Shown piece by piece: positions 1-11,850 of a stretch of 21,833 nt of DNA (the first letter of the stretch is position 1; each line of letters begins with the position of its first letter). The translations under genes and the position numbers were made by a program. This stretch comes from Saccoglossus kowalevskii (Eukaryota; Hemichordata; Enteropneusta; Harrimaniidae), in assembly GCF_000003605.2 (NCBI RefSeq), contig NW_003143797.1:328610-350442 (forward strand). The letters run 5' to 3'. The notes beneath the pieces are model-generated. The model did not search any database and was not told the DNA's origin. It was given only the letters and a program-made list of their open reading frames with translations.

Positions 1-2005
1 TTGTCATCATGCTTTGTTACCTTTACCTGTTTATACCTCATGAGGGCGTTTTTTTATGCAAGATGGCGCAAACGGAAGTTCTTCGCAGGTTTATGGTTCT
101 CATATTTAAATCATCATAACTCTGAAGATAATCATTTTTTTTATTTATTTTTTCAAATTAATAATCAATATACTTAACTTGATAAATACAAACACCAAAA
201 TAGGCTCTATTTAGTTCCCCTTTAATTAAATAAGGTGTTGACGGGGTGTCAAATCGCGACTTTACGTACTTCTCGGCCGGTCTGCCTTTGATATAGCTCT
301 ATAAAATTCACTACAATGAGTTGAATCCATGTGGGCATGGTAGCTGTGATGTTTTTCAATAAAAAAAACTTACTACGAACACATGTGTGTATATGTGCTA
401 TTTATCCGTTTTCAACTCATGACCCCCCCCTCACGAACCCTGATATGTCACGTTTTTTGTTTGGACTCTGACACCCGCGATTTAGCGAGGGGTCACCATA
501 TCACTAATGTGTTGCAATACAACAAAATAAAATTGAGCCTGAGAAATTTCAATATAAAATATTCCATCAGTGACAATTATGGGTGTATTTCACGGTTAGT
601 GTTTGTTTTTATCATTTTAATGGTGAGCATATTTTACCGGTAATACAATATAAAGGTACACTTTACAAAAATACCCACGATGTATTAATTATAGAATCCA
701 TTATACAACCTGGACAAAAGAAATTCTTATTTTTTGTTGATATAATGATAACGTGTTACTTAATGCGGAAATCCTAGTAAATGAGATTTTAAAAAAGGGA
801 TTGTCACTTGCCCATTAATGCTGTATGTTGACGCTACCTTCAGGCCCTACCTGTTTTCCAGAGTCTCATGTTGAAAAGGAATTCCATTTTGGACTAGTGC
901 CATTGTCAAGAACTTTTTCATACAGGAGAAGTTCCAGTACAGAGTTGTTCGATTGGTATATCAAAATCCTACATGATCTGTATATTCACCAAAATAACAA
1001 TATTGCCATGTTTCTGGGCATACAACGAACTTGAAGCAAAAGAAATCGTTCGATCCAAACGACTTATGTCCAGTCCTTGTGTTCCTGAGCGAAAATACCA
1101 GTAAAGATTCCCGGGGAACAAATATTAATGCTGTAATTCACTCTGATGTGGGAATAGGTAACAAAGGTCAAAACTAATTTTTGAGGGAATCCGAAAACGT
1201 ATCTTACTGCACGCGAGATTCACGACGAAGTTTTCAACGTTCTGGTTATCTCTGTGCGGCTGCAGTCTTCGAAACAAAATTGAGGGACTCTAAAACGCAA
1301 TGTATGGTACGACAAAAACGAAATGTAATGCAATATCGCGACGAATGTTTCGGATGTTTTGTCATGAATTTGTTTACGCGTATCTGTTGACCAACTTAAT
1401 TAGCTGATTATTAGCTGAATGGCTGTGTTATGTCTGTCATCGTTTAGGCCTATTTGAAGTTTTGGACGGAACTTGGCTCAGTGATTTGGAACTAATTACG
1501 AGATAACCGTCGCTATTCTGACTACTAATTCTGACAGTTAGCATTCGTAGTTATTAATGTAGTGAACGATTAATCAAAAGATATGACGTATTCAGTACTT
1601 AGTGTGATTGGCTTTATAATTGAAGGTTACGCCCTAGAGTCTTTTCACTGTTTTGTAATTGGTTAGAGTTTTGAAAATGAATAAAGAGAGTTTTGAGTTG
1701 GTCTTGGGAGTACTCCACGATAGACGGAGTCTAAGTCCAGTCCTGGAGAATCTTGGACAGATTCTTGAGTCAGCCTTGCGATAGTCTTGGGGATTTTTCC
1801 CCAGGGCGCTGTGTCTTATAGAGTGCTCGACTGATCGACTAAGACGAGAGTTGAAACGTATTTCGTTGTGAGCGTCTATTTGACTGTAAAGCTTAAGTGA
1901 CTTCCTGATCCCGTACCTCAAGGGGACGAGATATAGAGACGAGACGAGATTCCCCCCTGACAAGTGTGGAAAACCCCAGAGAGAAGATTTTCCCCGTGAT
2001 AGTTC
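1..2005. other. No supported gene; possible LTR-like segment at its right end
   Basis: Open frames here are short and unlike known proteins. A run of eight C lies at 421-428. The part from about 1610 to 2005 has TTTATAA, then AATAAAG at about 1680, and a higher GC content than the rest, which is loosely like a retrotransposon terminal repeat; no terminal TG/CA pair, duplication or retroviral-type protein was found. Confidence 0.4.
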
Positions 2006-2262
2006 GCCCATTCTTCCATGTTTATTTTGGCGATATGAATGATTCAGCCCAGCGCTTAGATAGGTTATTTATTAGAGGCGCCTGTGGAATCAAAATTTAG
2101 CGTGAATGGCTTTCCGAGCGGTCAAAAAAGAAAGAAAAGAAAAAGAAACGATTTTCGCCCAATCATCCATTTTTGGGTGATATATCATTGATTCAGCCCA
2201 GCGGTAATTTAGCTTATTTATAGAGGCGCCAGGGAACAAAAAATTTGGGACGTGAATTATTT
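2006..2262. repeat. Diverged tandem duplication of about 105 bp
   Basis: Copy one is 2006-2110 and copy two 2157-2262, offset by 151 bp. Shared blocks, in order: GCCCA..TC.TCCAT, TTGATTCAGCCCAGCG (first base varies), TTATT..AGAGGCGCC, GTGAAT. A purine-rich tract (about 2127-2150) separates the copies. No coding content is recognised. Confidence 0.75.
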
Positions 2263-4053
2263 GGACGACAATTATAACCAAGAGGTGAGCGACTACATAC
2301 CACGGCGATAGCTACGGTGACTGCGATCCCAATCATATTTTAACTGGGCTTAGACATATTACGAAATTATTACTATTTTAATTTTAGTAAGCGAGGGTAA
2401 AACCCGTGTTTATGTTATGAGAAAGAACAGATCTTGAACGTACTTTAGTGCATATACATTTTTGGATTGCCTAGCATGGCGAACGCAATTTAATGCGAGT
2501 GAATTTCCCCTACTAAGGTTTAAACGAGACAACTTCCGGTATGTTAGTTGAAAATTTGTTCCAGTTTTCTAGGTGATAGCTATGTGTATTTGAACCAAAA
2601 TGTTATCAGCAAGATTCAAAATACGACAGTGACAGCCACTGAAACGTTATTGAAGGCAAATGAACACGTCCAGCAAAAGACACTGTTTCGAGTCGTGGAC
2701 TTGTGACATTGTGTACTTGTGAGGGAAATGGAAATCAGTCGATTTCGAGCGAGGGAGCAAATCGTTTTTATACTATGAAAAAGTGATGACGTACTTTTCA
2801 GACTTTAATACAACGTCCCTCAGCAAATAATTAAGCGAAGGCATTTTCTCCCGTTTTACGCAAACTGGGAAGATCGAATTACTAAACAAAGTACAGGACG
2901 ACGAAGCTGAAATATCCAAGAACCAAAACATACCAAAAATTATACCACAAAAGTGAATACATGTATTCGTGGTGTATGTCGAGTCTAACCGGACCGGAAG
3001 TGGGAATTTGGGAACATATTTTAGTATAAGGTAGTAACAATCCTACTAGGCAAGTATGGGGGTTCATTAATTTCACCATGCTAGAATTGACATATCAACA
3101 ACGGATAACTGATAAGCAAGGTTACAAAAGTCAAAACCCTATCATACTTCGAATACCAAGTACGACCAACGGCGATGAAAATGACCGTGAAATGAATTAC
3201 TATCCTGCACGTAAGAAAGATGGTTGTTTACGTGGAAGAAGTATAAGTTTACGGACGAAGGTTCTCAGGGCACGTTGTGTCAGCGTGTGATTCAGACCCT
3301 CAGATTGAAACAGTTAATTTCCTTTCACTATGTACATCCTGAAAATAACACCACTGTATTAATATATAATATCACCCTTTAGTATTACTGTAATGTGATA
3401 CTGCATGATTTGAACGCGTCACATTCCTCAGAACGACGTGCACCATACTTGTTAACCAGCGACTAAAAGTTATTTGAGCATGGCGGTGATATGGGCGGAC
3501 TGCCGTACAATGTACAAGACAGTCTGCACATGCTTGTTTCCATCGCAATGTACTGAAGGCATGGAGACAGCGACAGTCAATGATGACACAGATTTCTGTG
3601 CCGACTACGCAGTTACAAAGTAATTCGCCAGACATTTCATGTACTCTGAAAAAAACATTTGTACTCGATGCAAGTGTACAACCACTAGATGTTTGCGCGA
3701 TTTTTTATACATATAGTTAATATTTAAACTACACATGTTTCCAATAGACAAGAACGATACATCTGAATGTGTCAGTATGTGACGATCGGATCTGGTATCA
3801 TCAACAAACATTGTCTTAACACAGACCACATTCGTTACCGCCACAATCAATACGTTGTAATAATAAATGCAATGCAAAATGTTTTTACTCGACGTGTTCC
3901 TTATAGGACATTCTAAGTTGTTGTTTTTTCGGTTATTGGTTGCGGTTTGGGACGTTGGATTGTAAAACTGGCATTTACATACGGGTTTGCAACCATGAAG
4001 CTAACTGTAGTTGTGTATTAGTAGTAGCACACTTGGTTAATTCATGGTTAGAC
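2263..4053. other. No supported gene
   Basis: Both strands show only short open frames (up to 90 codons) that overlap on opposite strands and resemble no family I know. No RNA gene or clear repeat was seen. Confidence 0.6.
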
Positions 4054-4077
4054 CCATAGACCTTAGAAGGTCTATGG
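4054..4077. repeat. 24-bp near-perfect palindrome
   Basis: Arm CCATAGACCTT, a 2-base AG centre, and its perfect 11-base complement. It may be the end or centre of a foldback element; the flanks GGTTAGAC... and ...GGTTATAA are not further paired. Confidence 0.8.
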
Positions 4078-7000
4078 TTATAATTTGAATTTTATTTGCC
4101 GGTAGGATTATTTCGTCCGTCGTGGGGTGAGCGCGAAACCATTGCAAGTCTAGGCGAGCTACCGTACCGGGCAAACTTTTGTCTATGTGTCACTATGGTC
4201 ACAGCTATCAGACTTTTTACAGTCGATCCCAGAACTAATTTGTCACGTATCTCGAAAATGATGCGCCAAAAATTACCGATTATCTCGCAATTTTTTTTTG
4301 AAAAGTTACGTATTGATGATTTTACTTTCAAGGTGACCATCTTGGCTAAACCACTGGTGTTCTAAGAGTTTCCACTGATTTGTGTGGGATTAATCGGCAA
4401 ATTTTAGGGCATCCTTCATAGGTTGCGTGACGATTTCGTTTTTGAATCTATTAGCTGTATGAAGAAATGAAGGGGTTTTTTTTGCCTTCTAGTCCCTTTA
4501 CCTTTTTACAAGCTGTCAAACATTCATCAATTATCATATACGTGTTATAAGGGTAGTCCATTAAAAACTTTGTGTGGGGAGACAAGTTGTGCAAATCGAT
4601 GTTTACCTTCATTCAGTTTTGACCTAGATATTTGAAAGACATTGTTAATTTCATTTAGTTTACTATTTTATCCACAGTGAAGTTTTTTTTTAATAAAAGT
4701 TATTAATTATAGTTACATATTATTTCCATAAATTTTCTCTTCAATCTTCCTCCGCGAATACATAGTGGTCAATCGCCAGTTTCATTATATAAGGTCCAGA
4801 TATAATATATATATGCTTCTTATAGTGATTATTTTTCTTGTAGTTCCAGCAAAGCTTTGGTAATATCGCGTTTTCCTAAACTTACAGGTCGATTATAGCT
4901 TACCAAAGTAGATGCATGTGACTATGAATATCACAACAGTGATTATATGGTGTATTAATGACAATAAATAGTGTACCAGTTGAGATTTTGCGGACTAAAT
5001 GTCAAAAACCGACTAAAGAACGCGCTGCTAAGCTTGAATAATTAACTATTTTCAATCAATTTCATTTGAACTGCTGAAACAGGGTGCGTCATCTAATCTT
5101 CACAAACATTTACACTAATGTGTTTCTCGTTATCACATACCGGATTCAACGACTCGAGAGATGAAAAATCGTACTTGCAAAGTTAAAATTCGCCACAGAG
5201 TATAAGCCAGAATATCTCTAGCTGTTTAACGAATCCTTCGTTCCGAGTATGTGTACATGTATGTGGAATCGTTGTTGAATATTTCAAGTGTTGATTCCTT
5301 CTGATTTCCATTCACAACCAACTCCCAGTCTGAGTGAATAAACGATGCGCAGATGATAGCTTCTTGTGTTTCGGTAACAAAATGGTTATTTTGTGCATGT
5401 TGACTGAAACAGGTACAGTGCCGAAATGAGTGTATTTCAACACTCATCGAAATTTATCGACGCATCCACCATCGTACGTGCGATATTTTGAGTACAATTT
5501 CCTGTATTATGGCAGATAAAGATGAACAATGCTTTCACTGGTACATGTAGTCACATACAAATAAACACCCGCTTATGTAGCTAAGGTCATTGTCCTATAA
5601 TAGCTAGCGAGACTAGACCACTATACACTAGGCGCTTCTGGGGGGGGGGGGTTGTTATTAACTTGTAAATAAACTACGGGTTTTTTTGGAAACATTCATT
5701 AGGCAAGTGATTAACAACGCTCATTATCATAGCCACGCCACCAATAAACAATCGCCTGGGCGACTGAATTGAGCCTTCAATCCATACCATAATTGTAATC
5801 GGATATATATTTGACTTTCGACAAAATATCTCAGACCCGCGATAAGGGCGAGGTAAATATCATGAATCGCGTACAACGGCCTGTGCCAAGAGATGTGTAC
5901 GAACGCAACTGTTCCACATTCGACTACGCTCCAAAGGATCTTTTGAAAACACGAAATCGACATACCGAGAAACCTCGTTCCATACATTAACGAACCATTA
6001 AGGTGAAAGGTCACACATAGTCAGCAGACTGAGTTCCACAAGCCAAGGTGTGCCAGTATGAACGTATACGACATCGATTCGTATTCATCGAAATGTTCTC
6101 TTTTTTTAATCGACGTATGATTACGTCCATATGTACCCGTGTAATATCAGATCACTGAACACTGCAGTCAATAGGAAGAAGGTCGTGCCAGGACCATACA
6201 CCATTGAACTGCAAGGAGTTCCATGCGTACACTAAACAACGATAACGTGTATGTGTATTTTAATTTGACCTATTTCCAGTCTAATCTGTATCATACATAT
6301 CTTTAGGACAGAGTTGCATTATCCATATTGTTTATGATTCTGTACTAGTTCTAGTGTTAGTCCTTATAGCGAGTGTTTGTGGCACATTAAACCATATATC
6401 CTACAATGATTACACACAGTGCCATGTAACAATCGGAGTTATGACTCAGGGCTACATTACTCAACATCTGGCATTAAAATCACAACTTACCCTTTCAGCA
6501 GAGATATCCTGCGACAACACCGATTCTGTTAGCTAACGGCAGTACATGTATTAAGTCTCGAAGTTGCAGGGTTAAAAATTCTATCGTATCAGTGTTGAAT
6601 ATCATACGAATTATTCGCGGTCGGTACTTAACTTTAACAACTAACTGACCACACTCCTCGATAAACATGGCAGTGCGCATGTCTCTGTGAGTAGGGTCTT
6701 TTTACTTTCATGATCTCGTTTAAATTTACATAACAAAAAGTAATTGCAAATATAGGCCATTCAGCAATAGGGCACATCACGGTTACTAAACCGTGGGCAC
6801 ATGTATGGGAGACTACTAGTATTTGTCGATGACGTATTGCCACGGGGAGTGTTTTGTCCGGGCCATTAGGTTGCGAGGTTTATTCATGTAGTTTTTAGTT
6901 AGCGGTAACGTTGATGTATACAAAATCATCACAATCGATATAATCTCAAATAAGTACAGATGCCGATTAACGCCGTATGTCCTATTGCGATTTTGAGGAT

Positions 7001-7825
7001 CTATAAAACTTCTGGGTTCAATAGCGAGCCACTGCAGACGTCAGTCATTTTTTTGCGTCGTTTGTGTAATTCTGAAAAAGTGTACTTCTTTATTACGCGC
7101 TATGTGCGTGGCGCAAAATAAAATTGTCGCCGATTTCAGTTGACAGAAGAATTTTACCCTACTGTGAGTTATTCATGTTTGGGGCTTACTTCTGAACACC
7201 GTGGTATAAAAAACAGGTTCTCGACCAATCAGACATGCTGGTATAATATAATATTGCATTGAACTAAAAATCCTGGTACAAAATTTGCATGTAGCACCAC
7301 AGGGAGTTGGAAAAGCTCAAGTGATATTTTAATAAAAACTATTGGGAATAATGCGTATATCCTTTATATTCCTCCCCGACTCTTTATCCAAGGTTTATTT
7401 GGTGTTTAATTCATAGATTTAAATCTCCCGATCTCATGCAAATTGTAATCCTTGGTTACGCATCGTATTTTACCTCCGTAAGCACTTACTGTTATAAGAT
7501 GGCTTGTAGACTTTCATACAAATATGCTATGTTCACACGGCAGCATTCTATTGGGGCCGAACTACTGCTCCTCCCACCGATTAACAGGAAATTATCTCCA
7601 TGGTTCACATATGGTCGCGCCGAACAAGAGCCGAGATCTGCCAGAGTTCAATTCAGTTTGACCAGAGCATGCAACTATTGTAGTTCCATGATCATAGCCG
7701 AAAGGAACAGTTCCCTCGAATAATTAGTATGAAAACAACATGACTGAAAACGATGTTGGTGTCGTGCTTGTATTGTTTCTTTACATGGCACGATGCTGTT
7801 GAGCTGGGAGAAAAAAAGAAACCAC
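4078..7825. other. No supported gene; small simple-sequence features
   Basis: It contains a run of 12 G at 5640-5651, an AT dinucleotide stretch near 4802-4814, and a 7-bp inverted repeat CACGGTT/AACCGTG at 6778-6795. The 4096-4365 segment is open on both strands with a higher GC content, but neither translation is recognisable. Confidence 0.55.
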
Positions 7826-7875
7826 AGAGGGACTGTGAAGAAACATTCACGTGTCTGAGCATGGAGGTAGAAAAG
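7826..7875. repeat. Fragment related to the 10667-10745 repeat region
   Basis: Within 50 bp there are AGAGGGACTGTG (7826-7837, the complement of the first 12 bases of the MITE terminal repeat), CACGTG (7848-7853) and CATGGAGGTAGAAAAG (7860-7875). The same three words occur together, rearranged, at 10668-10765. It is probably a diverged relative of the same repeat. Confidence 0.45.
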
Positions 7876-8072
7876 TCAATGTACTGGTGTTATGATTTTG
7901 GTACTAGTGTGATAGGTAATTTTGATGTATTAAAACCTTTCACTTAGGTAACCGCGATTCGATTGTTCTCCACGCTAGACTCACAAAAAAACACACACAA
8001 GCTCAGTTCATGTCACATTCGATTCTCTGCTTGTCTCCAGCTTTCTTCACTTTTTATTACTTGTCAACCATT

Positions 8073-8376
8073 AGCCAATTACAATACAGTATAAGAGACT
8101 TTAAAGCCTTGCCTTCAAACAAACAGCCAATCACATGAAAGTTTTACACATCGTCACTATATTAGGAAAACCACTATCATATTGTCAACGTCAGTTTATA
8201 TTTATGGGTACTAATGGTCTTGCAATAACATTCCACAGTTGACATCAATATATATCATTCGTTCTGGACTATGACCAAGACACCGCATAAGTTTAAAATC
8301 GCAAACATCATTAGTTTTGGGTTACGACCAAAGTACCGCATAAGCCAATTACAATACAGTATAAGAGACTTTATAG
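8073..8376. repeat. Nested direct repeats (34 bp and 38 bp units)
   Basis: A 34-bp word starting AGCCAATTACAATACAG is found at 8073-8106 and again at 8343-8376 with one mismatch. Between them, a 38-bp unit ending CACCGCATAAG/TACCGCATAAG occurs at 8254-8291 and 8307-8344. This fits two rounds of segmental duplication, or short flanks of a lost insertion. Confidence 0.75.
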
Positions 8377-8720
8377 ACTAAAAATTGGCATTCCAGCTCA
8401 GCCGCCAATCAGCGACGGCCTAACGCTTAGATGACAATTTCGGTTTCAAATACCCCGGCTTAGTGTTCTAGGTTCTTCGCGTAATTAGGTGTTCGTATGT
8501 AAGGGATTTTTCCACACAAAAACGACGAATTGGGAAACCTAGATTAGATGGATCATGGAGGTAAATCTCTTTTTACCCACATGGATGGATCGTCGCACAA
8601 AGACACATTTACAGGGTCACTTTATTTGGCATTTGCCGCCATGTTGAAACCTACAGGTTGAATCCACGTATGTTTTGACTTCGAGTCAATAACGAAAAGC
8701 GCCATCTAATCTGTGTTCAC

Positions 8721-9010
8721 GTATCGCAAATGCAGACGATTCTACGAACACAAATGGAGTTTGACGAATATATACGGAGGTTTTACAAATACAACTACAT
8801 GTATACATTTCTACCAAAATGCGCCCTCTATGCCCACTTATCACATTTTTTACAAATATAGATGATCCATGAATACAAATGCAGATTTTACGAATATAAA
8901 TGCATGGTTTACAAATACAAATGGAGGCTTTAATGATTATAAATAGAGATTTAACGAATATAAATGGGAGTTATATGAATATAAATATGTTACTTATAAA
9001 TATGAATGTT
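8721..9010. repeat. Decayed A-rich tandem repeat, unit about 21-23 bp
   Basis: Units resembling ACGAATATAAATGGAGATTT recur about ten times with many substitutions (for example at 8743, 8766, 8885, 8899, 8920, 8955, 8977). A non-repeat interruption lies at about 8800-8850. It is old and strongly diverged, in contrast to the fresh array in intron 3. Confidence 0.75.
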
Positions 9011-10666
9011 ATTCCTTGCACATAAATATTTTTAATGAATATTGCAACACTCAAGCGACGAATATTTTTAGGCGTCCTTTTGCAACAAATCAGACAGTGA
9101 CAGTAACACCATAATCTAAAGACGCTATAAATCTGTCAATATAGAATCAAATCAGCTCCACTTTTCGACTACGGTGACTGACACAGAAATAGATACGATC
9201 TAAATGATTATCAGTTGGCATACAACTGCCCTCAGACAACTGAGAACTGCCGCAATAGTCGAAGTCACGGCATTGCGACGTATCATCTCCACCCGGGTAT
9301 CTCCACTCCTGGCGGTTGTAATGTGTTGTGCTACGAGGCCGAGATTCGCATAGAATTATACACATACTTAAATTAAAAGTAATAAAAATATGCTCATCCA
9401 CTTGAAAACCCCAATGATGTTTTCACAGAGCTGTCCTGAAAACATTCCGTGGTAACATGTTTAGCGCAAACCACTGCCGACTCGCCAGGGTCTACGCCAT
9501 CTCAGTCAGCTCGTTTTGTTCTCACAAATGCCCATTGTCATACTAGTACTTGGGAAAATTATGAAGCGATACGCTATCCCTATGGGTGGCATTGCATCTA
9601 TGTATGACGCACCCTTTTACCGTGACCATCGTTTTATCAATATAATGAGTGCAAATACAGTGAAATAAACCTAGCAGACACAACTTTTCGTCATAATTCA
9701 GAAGTTTCCCGAAGCCATGTTTTCAAATACAGGTTTACAAATGATTGACACATATATTTTCACAACGTAGTGTCGTATATAAGATCGAAAATAAAAATAA
9801 AATCATGGAATAATTTCTTGAATCAATTTATTATCAAATTCTATATAAGTACACGTACTTGTAACTTACACACATTATTCTCGAATCGGTCAATCTCACC
9901 GATAACACATCCGCACGTGAAGCACAATTACAATTAAACTCTTATCCGTGTGGGTTTCAGCTTTATTCAAGATGGTTTAGTATACAACCAATTATTAAAA
10001 TTGGCGTTATACATGATCGTTAGTTGCATATTGACCACTATGTGTTCGTAACAGACACTACAGTTTTTAAGCAAACACAATTGGTTCAACTGTAGTACAA
10101 AACCCAATATAATGGAACGTATCGGAGAGAATACACGCAGTGGAGCTCCCTTTATCTTTGCTTTAATGCTTTGCCCTGTTTTTAGCTTTGAGTTTAAGAA
10201 AACAACGTCATCATGATGGGATGCACACCTGAAATGATGGGTTCTGACAACTTCTAAAATTAAGAACTTAGTTCGTTTTCTTGTTTATTTTTATTATGAA
10301 CTATTACAATTAGGAAGTACACAACCCAATAAACATTGGCAGTGCGATTTAGTTCAGAGATAATTAGTATATTCATAATTTCAGTGGAAAAACAATCTTC
10401 TTTTCCGTTCTCACTGTTTTCAGTTCCACTTTAACAAATGCATTTTAAAAACAAATTAGCGTCACAAAATATCTACTAGTATATGATGCACTGTGTATTA
10501 ACTCAATGAATTGTCTTTTAGAAATTCTAATTCACTGTGAATAGACTGTCTATTGCTATACAATGTTTGAGATAATAATGTAATGTAAAGAATATAGTGT
10601 AATTAATACATGGGACTTCACGCACAAAGAAAAACACGGCCCGTATATTGCCCTAAATTGGGTCTA
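9011..10666. other. No supported gene; one Cys-rich minus-strand frame of unknown status
   Basis: The only thing of note is an open minus-strand frame at 9147-9401, treated in the findings. The remainder is AT-rich with no recognised structure. Confidence 0.5.
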
Positions 10667-10701
10667 CCATGGAGGTAGAAAAGAGACTAACTACTCCATG
10701 G
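10667..10701. repeat. Short inverted repeat CCATGGAG/CTCCATGG
   Basis: Perfect 8-bp arms at 10667-10674 and 10694-10701, embedded in a longer weak symmetry GTCTACCATGGAG...CTCCATGGGTCTAC, immediately left of the MITE. It shares a 16-bp word (CATGGAGGTAGAAAAG) with 7860-7875. Confidence 0.6.
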
Positions 10702-10724
10702 GTCTACATAATCTCTATGGCAGA

Positions 10725-10872
10725 TAGTGGTCACAGTCCCTCTATAGACACGTGACTGTCACGTGACTATGCGACGCCAACAACCGCTGCACGCATTCGC
10801 TGGATGTTTATTGCTAATCCCCCTAAGACAATAGGCGTTTCCAGACCGGTGATAGAGGGACTGTGTAGTGGT
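10725..10872. mobile_element. MITE of 134 bp with 14-bp perfect terminal inverted repeats
   Basis: The ends are CACAGTCCCTCTAT at 10732-10745 and its exact complement at 10852-10865. Both sides are flanked by TAGTGGT (10725-10731 and 10866-10872), a 7-bp candidate target-site duplication; the next two bases (CA) also agree, so the exact boundary is ambiguous by up to two bases. The left interior carries CACGTG twice. There is no coding capacity. The superfamily is uncertain. Confidence 0.82.
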
Positions 10873-11687
10873 CAACAAAGTTTTTTCTTCATTTGACTAT
10901 TTCCCCCCAAAAGGCACACAAACCAATCATGGTAACTTCATAAACATAGTGTAGACTTCATCTTTCAGCATAGCACATAATCAAATTAGAAATAAAGTCA
11001 TATTTCATAGCGTTTCTTAAGCAGTATTTCGTGGATAGCTGATGTGTCTGTCTATGGGGACCGTGAAGTTGTTATACTAACTTTCAGTTATTTTGAAACA
11101 GAAAGTGTTTGATGGCGCTCGACTTATTAAAAAGGTCAATTATGAATGTAGGTTCATGGGTACTTGGAGTATTTTTGTTGTTTTTTTTTTTTACCCAGGC
11201 GGTCTTGGCTAGATAGCTTTAAATATTTCGGAGCAATGTCAATGATGGAAGATACTAACAAAATATATACGCGTATGTGATTAAAAGTCCGGAAAGTTTG
11301 TTTACGTTGCTCTTTGATTGACAAGTCACTGCTGATGATATAAGCAAATGTACGGTGTGGCGGTGTGTGACTTCCTGTCCTGGCTCCTTGTTTACTTACC
11401 CCAAGCGCGATCAATTAGCCTCGCCAATTACAAAAACACACAAGCCGCACAGTAGACGCTACCAGCATGCCAAGCGGAATGAAAAAAAAAAAAAAAAAAA
11501 ACTATTAAAAACTATTTAAAACATACAGTTGTAAATGATATGTATAAACTTTTTTTCAGCCTAATCTCACAAAACTTCTAGCCTGTCAGCTTCCAGTGGC
11601 ATACTTTGAAATAATTGTATTTTCATTTATTTCGCGCAAAACAGGGTCACAATTTTGTGTTCTCTTGGTACATAGAAAATAAAGTTT
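10873..11687. other. No supported gene
   Basis: AT-rich. It carries an A run of 20 at 11482-11501 and a T run near 11181. The minus-strand frame at 11154-11414 resembles nothing known. Confidence 0.55.
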
Positions 11688-11850
11688 GTTGTGGGCAGGG
11701 GCGGATCCAGCAAAATGTATTGGGGGGTCCAAGCTTCGTTTAAAATTTACGGAGCGTAAATCGCAGAGAAGCTATGCGTAATCCAGATGGCATGAATGAT
11801 CGTTTAGGGGGTGCCCCCTGCCCCCCTCTGGATCTGCCACTGGTTGTGGG
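11688..11850. mobile_element. hAT-type MITE, 147 bp, with 8-bp target-site duplication
   Basis: The element spans 11696-11842. Its ends are 15-bp terminal inverted repeats, CAGGGGCGGATCCAG on the left and the complement of CAGTGGCAGATCCAG on the right, matching at 13 of 15. It is flanked on both sides by the identical 8-mer GTTGTGGG (11688-11695 and 11843-11850). An 8-bp duplication and CAGNGGC-type ends are typical of the hAT superfamily. No coding capacity, so it was moved by a transposase from elsewhere. Confidence 0.92.

Noticed and set aside
1634-2011. 125-codon minus-strand open frame
   Set aside because: No recognisable domain, and it lies in a repeat-like, LTR-like segment. The retroelement idea itself is weak, as neither termini nor coding parts were found.
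4092-4365. Open frames of 82 and 89 codons on opposite strands
   Set aside because: They mirror each other across the same bases and neither resembles a known protein; probably chance in a GC-richer patch.
5727-6014. 95-codon hydrophobic minus-strand frame, considered as a receptor-like membrane exon
   Set aside because: No family motif, no convincing splice context and no neighbouring exon in frame.
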